A DNA stretch of 64,000 nucleotides from assembly GCA_937992175.1 (NCBI GenBank), contig CALKLF010000012.1, positions 30,622 to 94,621 of the forward strand. Direction: 5' to 3'. Of the stretch, positions 10,723 through 20,316 are shown piece after piece. Both the position numbers and the translations under genes were made by a program. Source of the DNA: an uncultured Fimbriimonadales bacterium (GTDB lineage: Bacteria; Armatimonadota; Fimbriimonadia; Fimbriimonadales; GBS-DC). The stretch's first letter is position 1. Every line of letters starts with the position of its first letter. Under the pieces are notes generated by a model. That model saw only the letters and a program-made list of their open reading frames with translations, did not search any database and was not told the DNA's origin.

Positions 10723-10756
10723 ATGACGAAATTCTACCTGAAAAACCCCCAAATTA

Positions 10757-10768
10757 GGACTAAAGTCC
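10757..10768. promoter_or_regulatory. Palindrome ggactaaagtcc resembling the DevR/DosR box core
   Basis: attaGGACTAAAGTCCctaa; 11/12 copy GGACTAAAGTTC at 10835-10846. Confidence 0.45.
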
Positions 10769-10805
10769 CTAACATCGGTGCGTCTGTTCGATGTATTATG
10801 AGTGG

Positions 10806-10988
10806 AGACAGGAGGGCACAGTGGGCGGCGTCAAGGACTAAAGTTCAGTGCTTCGTGAGTTTCCGCGCTGCCCGGAACCGTGCAGTTGCCTCGGTCAGGA
10901 CGCTTTTGTAGCACACAACTGGGCAAAGTCCCTGCCGTGCCTGCCAAAGCCCGAGGGGAGTCGACCAGCCTCCCCTCGGGTTTTTTTT
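10806..10988 (+). ncRNA. Candidate small RNA ending in an intrinsic terminator
   Basis: TATTAT -10-like box at about 10794-10799, no convincing ORF in this interval, strong terminator at 10950-10988. Confidence 0.4.
10950..10988 (+). terminator. Rho-independent terminator
   Basis: cccgaggggag tcgaccagc ctcccctcggg followed by T8. Confidence 0.85.
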
Positions 10989-12366
10989 ATATCATCTGAT
11001 ACTCGGCAGCGCTGAACACGATTTGCAGTGCGCCCTGCACGGTCTGGCGGTCGCGCTGGCGCAGGGCATTCGTTCCGCCGCGTTTCTCTAAATACTCCAG
11101 CAGGCTCTGGCGCGTACGAGGCTGCAGCGGCACATCCAGCGTGGTCTCTAAGCGTTGCACGAACTCGTGCAGCGTAGGCGGGGCAGGCAAGCCGACCAGC
11201 TCGTTCAGCGTCGCGAAGCCGACCCCGCGTCGGTCGGGCAGCATGAACTCCGCAAAGCGCATCCGCTCCAGCATCGTGGTGGAGCTAATCCAAGCCTTGC
11301 CCCACTCCCAGCCTGCGACATCGGGCGGATAGAGCAAGGACTGCCCCATACGACGCGTCCACTGCGTCGCTAGCCGCAGGTACGCTGCCAGCAGGCGTTG
11401 CCCTGCGCCGTCGCTCAGGTTCAACGCCCGCAGTCGCTCGCCAATGCCCACCTGGCGCAGTGTCCCCACCACAAACTCCACAGGGCTTTTCACCCGCTTA
11501 CGCCAGTTCAGGGGGCTCCAGAAGGCGGGTGTCAGCAGCAGGCGACGCATCAGCGCGCGTACACTGTAGCCCGACTCGCGAAAGACTTTCGCCAGCTCCT
11601 GTACCGTGCGCTCGTCAGGCGGCTCTACATCGTTGATAAAGTGCTGATAGAACTTACGTGCAAGGTGCAGTGCGGTTGCAGGATGCTCCACAGCCATCAC
11701 GATGATATCCTCACCGCCGAACCGTCCGCGCTTGCCGAACACCTCTTTCTCGCCATCGTCGTGCTGATTGCGATTGAACACGAAACTTGCTGTGACTCGG
11801 CTGAACGACCAGCCTGTGAACGCCCGCGCTGCCTCCTGGATGTCGCGCTCCGTGTAGTGACCGATGCCGAGCGTAAACAACTCGAACAGCTCGCGGGCGA
11901 AGTTCTCGTTCGGTTTGCCCTTCACATTGCGCACTCCGTCCAGCCATACCAGCATCGCAGGGTCTTTCGCGACCTCCAGCATGAGCGTCTTGAAGTTGTC
12001 CAGCCCCAGCCGCTGGAAGAGCTGAATCTGAATCAGCATCAGCCTGCCTGCCTGCACTTTAGAGGCGGATGTCGCGAAGTGGTTGTGCCAGAACAGCGCC
12101 ATCCGTTCCTGAACCGGCTGCTTCGAGACCAGCATACGATAGAGCCACCACGCACTCACTGCCTGCGGCTGCAGGTTGTTCATATCCCCTTGCAACAGGC
12201 GCAGCACAGCCTCATCATCGATCTCACTGTCGTAGGGGTTCCCCAGCACTTTATCGACCGCGCCCTCGATGCCCAACGGGATGAGCGATTCGATCTCGCT
12301 CGCTCGCGCACCGAAACCCGTGCGTCGGCGCAGGTGCGCCAAACGCTCTCTCAAACTCGATTGCAT
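10987..12366 (-). CDS. DUF1800 domain-containing protein
   Basis: LRRRTGFGARASEIE; ALFWHNHFATS; NENFARELFELFTLGIGHYTERDIQEAARAFTGW. Confidence 0.88.
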   Translation of the reverse strand: MQSSLRERLAHLRRRTGFGARASEIESLIPLGIEGAVDKVLGNPYDSEIDDEAVLRLLQGDMNNLQPQAVSAWWLYRMLVSKQPVQERMALFWHNHFATSASKVQAGRLMLIQIQLFQRLGLDNFKTLMLEVAKDPAMLVWLDGVRNVKGKPNENFARELFELFTLGIGHYTERDIQEAARAFTGWSFSRVTASFVFNRNQHDDGEKEVFGKRGRFGGEDIIVMAVEHPATALHLARKFYQHFINDVEPPDERTVQELAKVFRESGYSVRALMRRLLLTPAFWSPLNWRKRVKSPVEFVVGTLRQVGIGERLRALNLSDGAGQRLLAAYLRLATQWTRRMGQSLLYPPDVAGWEWGKAWISSTTMLERMRFAEFMLPDRRGVGFATLNELVGLPAPPTLHEFVQRLETTLDVPLQPRTRQSLLEYLEKRGGTNALRQRDRQTVQGALQIVFSAAEYQMI

Positions 12367-12528
12367 AGGACGATTGGTACCGATACTGACGATTCTGGGC
12401 AGGGAGTGGTTCACTTTCGACTGTCCTGTTTACACCCAGCGCGTTCGTCGGGTTTCGGAGCGGACGAGTATCGCGACGTGACTTGCCTCAAAGTGGGAGT
12501 TTCGTCAGGCGCGTCGAATGCCCTGCCT

Positions 12529-15087
12529 ATGTTTCGACCGTGGCTGACATCGATTGGCGTTGCGCTGGTGGGACTCTGGGCACAGGACGCGCCGCAGGGC
12601 GATTCGCGCCCCCTGCGTGACCCGCTGCGCCCGGTGATGGAAATCGGGCGTGATTATGTGGTGTTGCAATACCATACGAAAACGCCTACCGAGACGCGCG
12701 TGCAGATTCGCGCGGGCAACCTGCCGATGACGGCGTGGCGTCCGCCCGAGAAGCGCATCGACCTGTGGGCGAAGGCGCGGATTGTAAACGGCGAGACGGG
12801 CAAGCGCACTTATCATCGGATTCGAATTGCAGGGCTGAAACCCGGAACGCGCTACTACTATCGGATTTACGACCCCGACCATCAGCCGACGGGCGAGGAG
12901 CGTCGCTGGGGGGCAAGCCCGCCGTGGCGGCGTGAGTACGCCGTCGCCACGCTCGCCCCGCGCGGTTATAAGACCATCATCCGCCTGCCCGTGAAGGTGC
13001 TGCTGATGCCGAATGTAATCAATGTGGCGTCGGCGTACAAAGACCCTGCCAACCCCGCGCCGCCGCCCCTCAAAATGACCGACGCCGAGCTGCAGCGCAT
13101 CAAGGAGGAGTACGCTATCGCCGCGCGCTACTTCTGGGTGAACAGCGGGATGCGCTTCTGGGTGGACTTCCAGATTTTCGTTGACGACCGCTGGCAACGC
13201 TGGGGCGAGGAGCCTGCGGAGGCGTCAGGCTTCTACAAGGGTCTGCCTCCAAGCCGCGCATGGGCGGGCGTCGATTTCGCCGGACCGGGCGGCGGCGCGT
13301 TCACCATCGTCGACACGCGCGACATCACCCGCGCCGCCACCGAGCCGGTGTACGAGGAGCTGCCCTACGCGGGGCAGATCGAGCAGGCGTTCACCCGACG
13401 CTGGAACGCCGAGACGCGCCGCTGGGAGTATTACATCAGCGGCGGCGGCACGCTGGGCGTGGACGGCTTCCCCGACGGGGTTCCTGCACGGAGCCAGTAT
13501 CTGGGCGGGGGCGACACCGCATGGCTCGCCGCGCACGAGTTCCACCACCAGATGGAATCGTTCGGCGCGTTCTCGCTTGCGAATCGTGAGGACGAGCGCA
13601 TCGTATTCAATCACCCAGAGCCGCGCTACCGACGCAAGAACCCCGACGGCTCCGTCGCGATGAACCCGTGGAACACAGCAGGCAGGCACGGCGAACACTG
13701 GAATGTGATGGCGTTCTGGGATCGCCAGCTCAGCGACGCGCAGTGGCTACGGCTCTACTTTGGCGAGGCGATGATTGTGCGCGACGCCGACGGCGACGGC
13801 TTCCCCGACGACGACCCGCGCCTGCCCCTCGACGAGAAACGGTTCGGCTCCCACCCGCGCCGCGCTCAGACCGACGGACAGATGAACGACCTGCACAAGG
13901 CGATGTTCAGCACCTGGGCGCCTGCGCCCCTGCAAAACACCTTCGTCAAACCCGCGTGGCAGTCGCGCGTTCCCGACCCGCGCAAAACCGACCAGGACGG
14001 CGACGGCTTGTCCGATTCGGTAGACCCCTACCCGCTTTACCCATGGCAACCGTTCGTGTGGTACGCCCGCGCGACCGTCGACGGCGACGCCAGCGAGTGG
14101 CGCGACATCCCACCTGCAGGCGTGCTGGAGCAGGACGGGCTGAAAACGACGCTCAAACACTGCCACGATGAGGATTACTACTACGCGCTGTTCGAAATCA
14201 CGGGCGATTGGGACAGGCTCTACTCGGGCTTCGACGGCGAGGGACTGGGCGTTTTTTCGTCTGAGGCGGTCATCTGGTTCGAGGCGCGCAATCGGGGCGA
14301 GGTGGAGGCGCGCACGCTCTGGCGCGACGCGCCCGGCTTGCAGTGGAAGGCGTCCCGACGGCGCGACCGCACGACCGTGATCGAACTCAGCATCCCGAAC
14401 GGGGGCGAAAGCCGCTGGTTTTGGCGCGGCGGCGGACGCGAAATCGGCGTCTACGCCGACATTTTCAAGGCGAACGGAACGGGCTACTCCATCTATGAAC
14501 CCTACGATGTGTTCTACTGCATCATGAAAGAGCCGTCGGGGACGCTGCCGATGCCTGCGGGCGCGCCTGCCGAGCTGACGCGCGAAGCGGCGACGCGCGT
14601 GGTCACCCCCGCCCGCGCCGAGGGAGTGCAAATCGGCGCAGGCTGGACAGTTCGAGACGGCGCGTGGGCATACGACGGACACGAGGAGTCGCACATCCGC
14701 CTCACAGGGCTGAACGCAACCGAGTTCGACCTCTGGATCGAGCTGGAAGCCGTTCAGGACGGGATACTGGCGGCGTTCCTGCCCACCACCCAAGAGAGCG
14801 AGATGAGCGCAGGGCGCGACTATGTGCTGTTCGTGGGTGGCTACCTGAACACGCGCACGCGGTTTCGGATTTTCGGCGCAGAGACGGGCGAAAGCGCGCA
14901 GATGATCACGCCCGGACGCCACACCCTGCAACTCTCGCGCCGCGCGGGCAAACTCTGGGCGCTGTTCGACGGCAAGCCCATCCTCTCCGCCCGCGACCCG
15001 AACCCCACTCAGCCGATTGGGACGCTGGCGATTATCGGCGGCTACAGCGGGAAACAGCGCGTGTACGAAATCAGGGCGCGCTGGTAA
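12529..15087 (+). CDS. Secreted multidomain protein with possible zincin motif (AAHEFHHQ) and C-terminal CBM9-like region
   Basis: ATG 12529 inside ORF 11398..15087; LAAHEFHHQMESFG; VDGDASEWRDIP…YYYALFEITGDWD; DQDGDGLSDSVDPYPLYP. Confidence 0.7.
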   Translation: MFRPWLTSIGVALVGLWAQDAPQGDSRPLRDPLRPVMEIGRDYVVLQYHTKTPTETRVQIRAGNLPMTAWRPPEKRIDLWAKARIVNGETGKRTYHRIRIAGLKPGTRYYYRIYDPDHQPTGEERRWGASPPWRREYAVATLAPRGYKTIIRLPVKVLLMPNVINVASAYKDPANPAPPPLKMTDAELQRIKEEYAIAARYFWVNSGMRFWVDFQIFVDDRWQRWGEEPAEASGFYKGLPPSRAWAGVDFAGPGGGAFTIVDTRDITRAATEPVYEELPYAGQIEQAFTRRWNAETRRWEYYISGGGTLGVDGFPDGVPARSQYLGGGDTAWLAAHEFHHQMESFGAFSLANREDERIVFNHPEPRYRRKNPDGSVAMNPWNTAGRHGEHWNVMAFWDRQLSDAQWLRLYFGEAMIVRDADGDGFPDDDPRLPLDEKRFGSHPRRAQTDGQMNDLHKAMFSTWAPAPLQNTFVKPAWQSRVPDPRKTDQDGDGLSDSVDPYPLYPWQPFVWYARATVDGDASEWRDIPPAGVLEQDGLKTTLKHCHDEDYYYALFEITGDWDRLYSGFDGEGLGVFSSEAVIWFEARNRGEVEARTLWRDAPGLQWKASRRRDRTTVIELSIPNGGESRWFWRGGGREIGVYADIFKANGTGYSIYEPYDVFYCIMKEPSGTLPMPAGAPAELTREAATRVVTPARAEGVQIGAGWTVRDGAWAYDGHEESHIRLTGLNATEFDLWIELEAVQDGILAAFLPTTQESEMSAGRDYVLFVGGYLNTRTRFRIFGAETGESAQMITPGRHTLQLSRRAGKLWALFDGKPILSARDPNPTQPIGTLAIIGGYSGKQRVYEIRARW

Positions 15088-15124
15088 GTCCCTCAAGGGT
15101 TAAAGCGTCCCCAAACATGCAAAG

Positions 15125-15205
15125 CGCGCATGGTGCGACGGCATTCCTGCCGTCGCGCCGCCTGTGAACATTCCCCAAGTGACGGCAGGAATGCCGTCGC
15201 ACCAG
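15125..15205. repeat. Hairpin repeat pair (cgacggcattcctgccgtcg / cgacggcaggaatgccgtcg type)
   Basis: gtgcgacggcattcctgccgtcgc … gacggcaggaatgccgtcgcaccagag. Confidence 0.8.
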
Positions 15206-15289
15206 AGCGAGACGATTTCACCTGGCAGTGACTTGTACCAATCGGGGTTTCAAATGAGACAAAAGCAGACAGAGCGAAAGAGGAATGCG

Positions 15290-15450
15290 CTGGTTTTCCC
15301 TCACCCTCTCTCCCGTGACGCAGGAGAGAGGGAACCAGTAGCACTGTGCACGCGCGCGCTCCCCGCTTGCGGGGAGGGTGAGGGTGGGGGCGGCGGCTTT
15401 GGCAGGCATCAAGGCAAAAAGGGACGCTTTAATCTTTGTGGGGCTTAAGT
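15290..15450. repeat. Composite interspersed repeat (ctccccgcttgcggggag … ggcaggcatcaaggcaaaaagggacgctttaatctttg)
   Basis: Near-identical module in reverse orientation at 52076-52165. Confidence 0.8.
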
Positions 15451-15486
15451 GCCTCACGGGGTAAATCCTCCCTAAATAGAGCCGCT

Positions 15487-15600
15487 TTGAGATTCCTCGC
15501 CTTCGGCTCGGAATGACAAGTTCATCTTCGCGCAAACAGCCCTGTCATTCCGAGCGGAGCGAGGAATCTCGCCCGCTCAAAATCAATAGGTAGCAACTTG
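15487..15600. repeat. Two copies of the cattccgagcggagcgaggaatct repeat
   Basis: gattcctcgccttcggctcggaatgacaag and tgtcattccgagcggagcgaggaatctcgcccgctcaaaatcaataggtagcaacttg. Confidence 0.85.
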
Positions 15601-15618
15601 GGCTATAATATAACCGCT

Positions 15619-18195
15619 ATGCGCTACTTCTGGCTCGCAGGTCTACTGGTATGTTTATCAATCGGGTTCGCTCAAGAGATTAAGACGGAGCCTCAGAAAC
15701 AGGAAGCAGTCGTCGAAGCCGTCGCAACGGAACCTCCATACTATTCACTGAAGCAGCTCAAGCAGTGGATTGAGCAGGAGAAAAAACGCGCGAAAGAGCG
15801 CGTCAAGCAGATTGAGCAGTCAGGCGTTTCGTTAGACCCTAAACAACGGCACAAACTGGAGGAGGGACCCGAATATCTGGAGGCGCTCTGGGACTATCTG
15901 TATGTACGCGCCTATCCGAACGATTCGGTGGACTGGCTGGCATACCTTCGCGCCGCTGAGCAGCGCGACCTGATGGCAGGCGCATTTTTCCCTGCATCAG
16001 ACTCCCGGTGGGAGTTCATCGGCCCACGCAATACGACCCCACCCTACCGCACCTATTTCGGCACGGCGGCAGTTTCGGGGCGCGTGAACGCGGTCGCGTA
16101 TGACCCCGTGAACGAGAATGTGTATTACTTGGGCGCGCCGCAGGGAGGCGTGTGGAAAACGACCGACGGCGGCGCGACCTGGCAGCCCCTCACGGACGAC
16201 TGGCAGTTCCTGCAGGTCGCCTGTATCGCGATTCACCCGACGAACCCGAACATTATTTATGTGGGTACGGGCGATTTTCAGGGCTGGATGCGCCCCTTCT
16301 CGCAGGGCGTGATGCGCTCCACCGACGGCGGGCAAACATGGCAGAGCCTCGGCGCAGCGCAGTTCGGCAATCGCTGCGTGTCGGACATTCTCATCGACCC
16401 CGAAAACCCGAACCGTATTACGGTCTGTACGGGCTGGGGACCCTATCAAGGTGTGGCAGGCCACCTCTGGCGCAGCACGGACGGCGGGAACACATGGACG
16501 CAGGTCAGCTCGGTCAGCGCCATCTGGAGCGACCTGGCGATGAGCGCGCGCAACCCCACAACCGGCGTGCGCTATTACTACGCGGTGGGGCACGGCAATC
16601 CGGGACGCCTGCTGCGCTCCAGCGATCGCGGGCAGACCTGGACGATGCTCACGCCCCCCTTCAGCGCCCAGTATCAGTCCTCCCTTCGCGTGGCGACCTC
16701 GCCGAATAACCCGAACCGCGTGTATCTGCTCTCAGGCGTGGATCAGCAGGTCTGGGTCAGCAACGACGCGGGCAACACCTGGACGCCGATGAACCCCACT
16801 GTGGACGGCGGCTTCTATCAGGCATGGTACGACGCCACGATGCATGTCTCCACCGACGGTGCGAGCAACGATGTGCTGTATCTGGGACTGGTCGACCTTG
16901 TGCAGTGGACGCAGGCGCGCGGCTGGCGCTCGATCGGGTATGGCTTCACTAATCAGGCGATTATCCATGTGGACATCCACAGCATGGCAATCAACCCGCG
17001 CAACCCGAACCAGCTGCTGATTGGCACCGACGGCGGCGTCTATCGGCTCACTTACACGCCCAGCACAGGGGCAGTGAACATCGCCGGGCTGAACGCGACA
17101 CTGGGCATCACGCAGCTCTACTGGGCGGCGTTCCATCCGACCGACCCCAACCGCGTGATGGGCGGCGCGCAGGACAACGCCACCCCGCGCGCGAACGGCA
17201 ACCTGAACAGCTGGCGCTGCATCGTCGGCGGCGATGGCGGCTACTGCGCCTATAACCCCAACAATCCGAACATCCAGTACGCCAGCTCGCAGTATCTCAA
17301 TATCGACCGCACCACCAACAACTGGAGCAGCAGCGAGTATATCGGCCCCAACTACGGCTCCGACCGTGTGGCGTTCATCGCGCCGCTCACGGTTCATCCT
17401 GCTCAGCCGAACTGGATGCTGGCAGGCACGAACTTCCTCTACCGCTGGGACGAGGTTACCCGCAGCTGGACGAGCCGACTGGGCAATCAGTCGCTTACGA
17501 ACGGCAGTCTCCGCGCGATTGCGGGCGCGCCCAGCAACGCGAATGTCATCTACACGGGCGGCGACGACGGGCAACTCTGGATGACCACCAACGGGGGCAA
17601 CACCTGGCGGCAGATTAACGCAGGGCTGCCTAACCGTTCGATTAGCGACATCGCCGTGCATCCCACGAACCCCTACAAAATCTATGTCGTGTTGGGCGGG
17701 ACGGGCACGCCCCATGTGTACCGCTGCGACAACACGCTCGCAACCACCCCGCAGTGGATAAACATCAGCGGCTCAGGCATTACGGGGATTCCCGATGTGC
17801 ATGCGAACTCGATTGCGCTGGATCCCGCCGCGCCCGACGCGATTATCTATGTGGGCAACGATGTGGGCTTCTTCTACACGCTCAACGGCGGGGCGGCCTG
17901 GCGCAACGGCACGCAACCACTCGGACTGCCCAATGTGCAGGTAAACACCGTGCGCGTTGTGCCCGCCACAGGCTACCTGATGGCGGCGACCTATGGGCGC
18001 GGGATGTGGCGCATCCGCCCGCCGCTCGCGCCTGCAGGCGATGTGAACGGCGACGGCTGCGTGGACGACAGCGACCTGCTGATTGTGCTGTTCAACTTCG
18101 GCTCGAATCATATGCAAGCCGACCTGAACCGCGACGGCATCGTGGACGACGCGGACCTGCTGATTGTACTGTTCAACTTCGGCGGGGGATGTTAA
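15619..18195 (+). CDS. Secreted sortilin/BNR-type beta-propeller protein with C-terminal dockerin-like tag
   Basis: Repeated GGVWKTTDGGATWQ / MRSTDGGQTWQS / WRSTDGGNTWTQ; C-term GDVNGDGCVDDSDLLIVLFNFG…GIVDDADLLIVLFNFGGGC. Confidence 0.9.
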   Translation: MRYFWLAGLLVCLSIGFAQEIKTEPQKQEAVVEAVATEPPYYSLKQLKQWIEQEKKRAKERVKQIEQSGVSLDPKQRHKLEEGPEYLEALWDYLYVRAYPNDSVDWLAYLRAAEQRDLMAGAFFPASDSRWEFIGPRNTTPPYRTYFGTAAVSGRVNAVAYDPVNENVYYLGAPQGGVWKTTDGGATWQPLTDDWQFLQVACIAIHPTNPNIIYVGTGDFQGWMRPFSQGVMRSTDGGQTWQSLGAAQFGNRCVSDILIDPENPNRITVCTGWGPYQGVAGHLWRSTDGGNTWTQVSSVSAIWSDLAMSARNPTTGVRYYYAVGHGNPGRLLRSSDRGQTWTMLTPPFSAQYQSSLRVATSPNNPNRVYLLSGVDQQVWVSNDAGNTWTPMNPTVDGGFYQAWYDATMHVSTDGASNDVLYLGLVDLVQWTQARGWRSIGYGFTNQAIIHVDIHSMAINPRNPNQLLIGTDGGVYRLTYTPSTGAVNIAGLNATLGITQLYWAAFHPTDPNRVMGGAQDNATPRANGNLNSWRCIVGGDGGYCAYNPNNPNIQYASSQYLNIDRTTNNWSSSEYIGPNYGSDRVAFIAPLTVHPAQPNWMLAGTNFLYRWDEVTRSWTSRLGNQSLTNGSLRAIAGAPSNANVIYTGGDDGQLWMTTNGGNTWRQINAGLPNRSISDIAVHPTNPYKIYVVLGGTGTPHVYRCDNTLATTPQWINISGSGITGIPDVHANSIALDPAAPDAIIYVGNDVGFFYTLNGGAAWRNGTQPLGLPNVQVNTVRVVPATGYLMAATYGRGMWRIRPPLAPAGDVNGDGCVDDSDLLIVLFNFGSNHMQADLNRDGIVDDADLLIVLFNFGGGC

Positions 18196-18271
18196 TGCGC
18201 CACGACAGCACGATTGTTCGGTGCTGAAGGCGAGAAATCACCTTCAGCACCGTTTACTACGGGGGCGACTA

Positions 18272-20293
18272 TTAACGCAGGCGCGCTCCCGCATTTGAAA
18301 CATCGAACGGCTTGAATCCGAGCGCAAGCGCGGGTGAGTTGGGCTTGAGGCGAAAGTCACCCGCGCCAGGATTCTCAAACAGCGGGTCGGCGAGGCGCGA
18401 GTGAGTGTCCTGTCCTTTTGCCTGCCACGCCGCGAAATCGTCCCCGCCGAAGCGCAGCTCGCCCCCATCCTCACGCCAGTAGAGGTTGTAGTCGAAGCGC
18501 ATGTTCGCGTCGATTCCGCCCGCAAGCCACTGCGCCCCTTTACCCAGCACGATATTACGCTCGAAAGTGAAGCGCAGGTGGTTTTCGGGGCGCGACGCCT
18601 GAATCTGATGGTCGCGGGCGTAGGCGAAGATATTGTTGCGTACGATGTTCTCGTGTCCGTAGTGCTGGTGGAAGCCTCCATGCGTCGTGCGGTACACGAG
18701 GTTGTTCTCCGCCACAATCCCCGAGCTGCCTTCGTCAAAGTAAATTCCCCAGCCGCCGTAGCGATAGCCCGCGATGTCGTGCCAGCGGTTATGGCGGATA
18801 ACCGTGCCATGCTGGATCCCCAGCGTGTAAATCCCACCCAAGTCGCTCAACACGGGTCCATCGCCGTCGGAGCGCACGCCGATATGATGCACAAGGTTGA
18901 ACTCCACAAGGTTGCCCCCTGCAAGCGATTGACTGTAGCCCCAAGTCCAGCCGATGGAGATGCCCGTGTAGTAGAAGTCGCTAAGGGTGTTGTGGACGAG
19001 GCGGTTGCTGTAGCTTTGCCCAATCCATACGCCGATTGCGCTTGCGAACAGTTTGCCGCCGTCTTGAATAACGCAGTCCTGCACAGTGTTCCCGAAGGTC
19101 TGCTCGGCCGGGTTTTCGCGAATGGTCGGCTCGCCGATTTTGACGCCGCCCGCCCCCAAGTTGCGCAGGATGCATCGTTCGACGCGATTATACTGGCAGC
19201 CGCGCCCCAGCTCAATCCCGTAGGTTCCGACCTGTTCGATGACGCAGTCGACAAACTCGCAGCGGCGCGCACCTTCCGCGTAAAGCGCGGCGGGTACACC
19301 GAACGCCGCCTGCACAAAGCCCCCAGTCTCCATCTCCGTAGGCAGCGACCATTCCGTATGGCGGAACACGATACCCTGAAAGCGCACGCCCTCTACATAG
19401 CGCCCCTGTTCCGCCGCACCTATGAGCCGCACGAGCTGGGGTAGCGCAGGGGCAATTGTCTCTATGGTCTCGATCCGCTCGCCCGCCTGCGGCAGGTAAT
19501 AGAGCCTCCCCTCACGACGGCTCAGATACCATTCGCCAGGCGTATCCAGCGCTTCCGGCAGATTCTCCAGATAGTAAAGGTCGCCCTCTTGCAGTGCGAA
19601 GGTGCTGCGCTTGCCAAAGCTCAGGATGCGTGCCTGCGGTTCGATGGCTTTCAGAGGCAGACGGCTCTCTACCCACCGATTGAACACCAGCACCTCGCCA
19701 TCCTCGATCGTACCGAATTGAGGGACATCCCCCTCGCGATAACGGAATCGCGTGTGTCCCTGAAACCAGTCGGGCGTACTATCCAGCAGCGATTCGACCT
19801 TTAGATAGCCATCGTTGGGATGGCGCGCGCGGACAGCGCGTCTGCCGTTCACGAACAGTTGACGAAAGTACCACCTGCCCTCGCGCACCGCCGGGATGTC
19901 GGCGACCCAGACGGTTTTCCCATTCCACGCCTCTGGTTTCCAGCCGATAATGCGCTGTCCGCCGCTCAGGATGGGAGTTTCGCCTTCGTAAGCCGAGAGA
20001 GTAAGTCTGCCCTGCGCCCTCGTGGTGTGTTCGGGCGTGATGACAATCGGCTCGGGCAGCAAGTAGACGCCCCCACGCAAGCGTATCTCAGTCGGCGCAG
20101 GTTCGCCCTGAAGCAGGAGTTGCAGCGCGCGCCGAGGAGTGCGCAGGGGTCCATCGCTGCGCGAGCGATTCGGCGTGGCGTGTTTGCCCGACCAGGTGTC
20201 ATCGCCTTCGGGCGCAACATAGAACACGCGTGTCTGCGCCATCGCTTGCACCAGTAATGCTCCTGTCAGCCAAAGTAAGACCAACCGCTTCAT
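18272..20293 (-). CDS. Right-handed parallel beta-helix (pectate-lyase-like) secreted protein
   Basis: FYVAPEGDDTWSGKHATPNRSRSDGPLRTPRRALQ; NRVERCILRNLGAGGVKIGEP; NIVRNNIFAYA. Confidence 0.85.
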   Translation of the reverse strand: MKRLVLLWLTGALLVQAMAQTRVFYVAPEGDDTWSGKHATPNRSRSDGPLRTPRRALQLLLQGEPAPTEIRLRGGVYLLPEPIVITPEHTTRAQGRLTLSAYEGETPILSGGQRIIGWKPEAWNGKTVWVADIPAVREGRWYFRQLFVNGRRAVRARHPNDGYLKVESLLDSTPDWFQGHTRFRYREGDVPQFGTIEDGEVLVFNRWVESRLPLKAIEPQARILSFGKRSTFALQEGDLYYLENLPEALDTPGEWYLSRREGRLYYLPQAGERIETIETIAPALPQLVRLIGAAEQGRYVEGVRFQGIVFRHTEWSLPTEMETGGFVQAAFGVPAALYAEGARRCEFVDCVIEQVGTYGIELGRGCQYNRVERCILRNLGAGGVKIGEPTIRENPAEQTFGNTVQDCVIQDGGKLFASAIGVWIGQSYSNRLVHNTLSDFYYTGISIGWTWGYSQSLAGGNLVEFNLVHHIGVRSDGDGPVLSDLGGIYTLGIQHGTVIRHNRWHDIAGYRYGGWGIYFDEGSSGIVAENNLVYRTTHGGFHQHYGHENIVRNNIFAYARDHQIQASRPENHLRFTFERNIVLGKGAQWLAGGIDANMRFDYNLYWREDGGELRFGGDDFAAWQAKGQDTHSRLADPLFENPGAGDFRLKPNSPALALGFKPFDVSNAGARLR

Positions 20294-20316
20294 CCAATAA
20301 AGGATTCACGCTCCGG

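Noticed and set aside
11398-12528. N-terminal 377 aa of ORF 11398..15087
   Set aside because: This part is antisense to the convincing DUF1800 gene; a signal-peptide start at 12529 fits the secreted protein.
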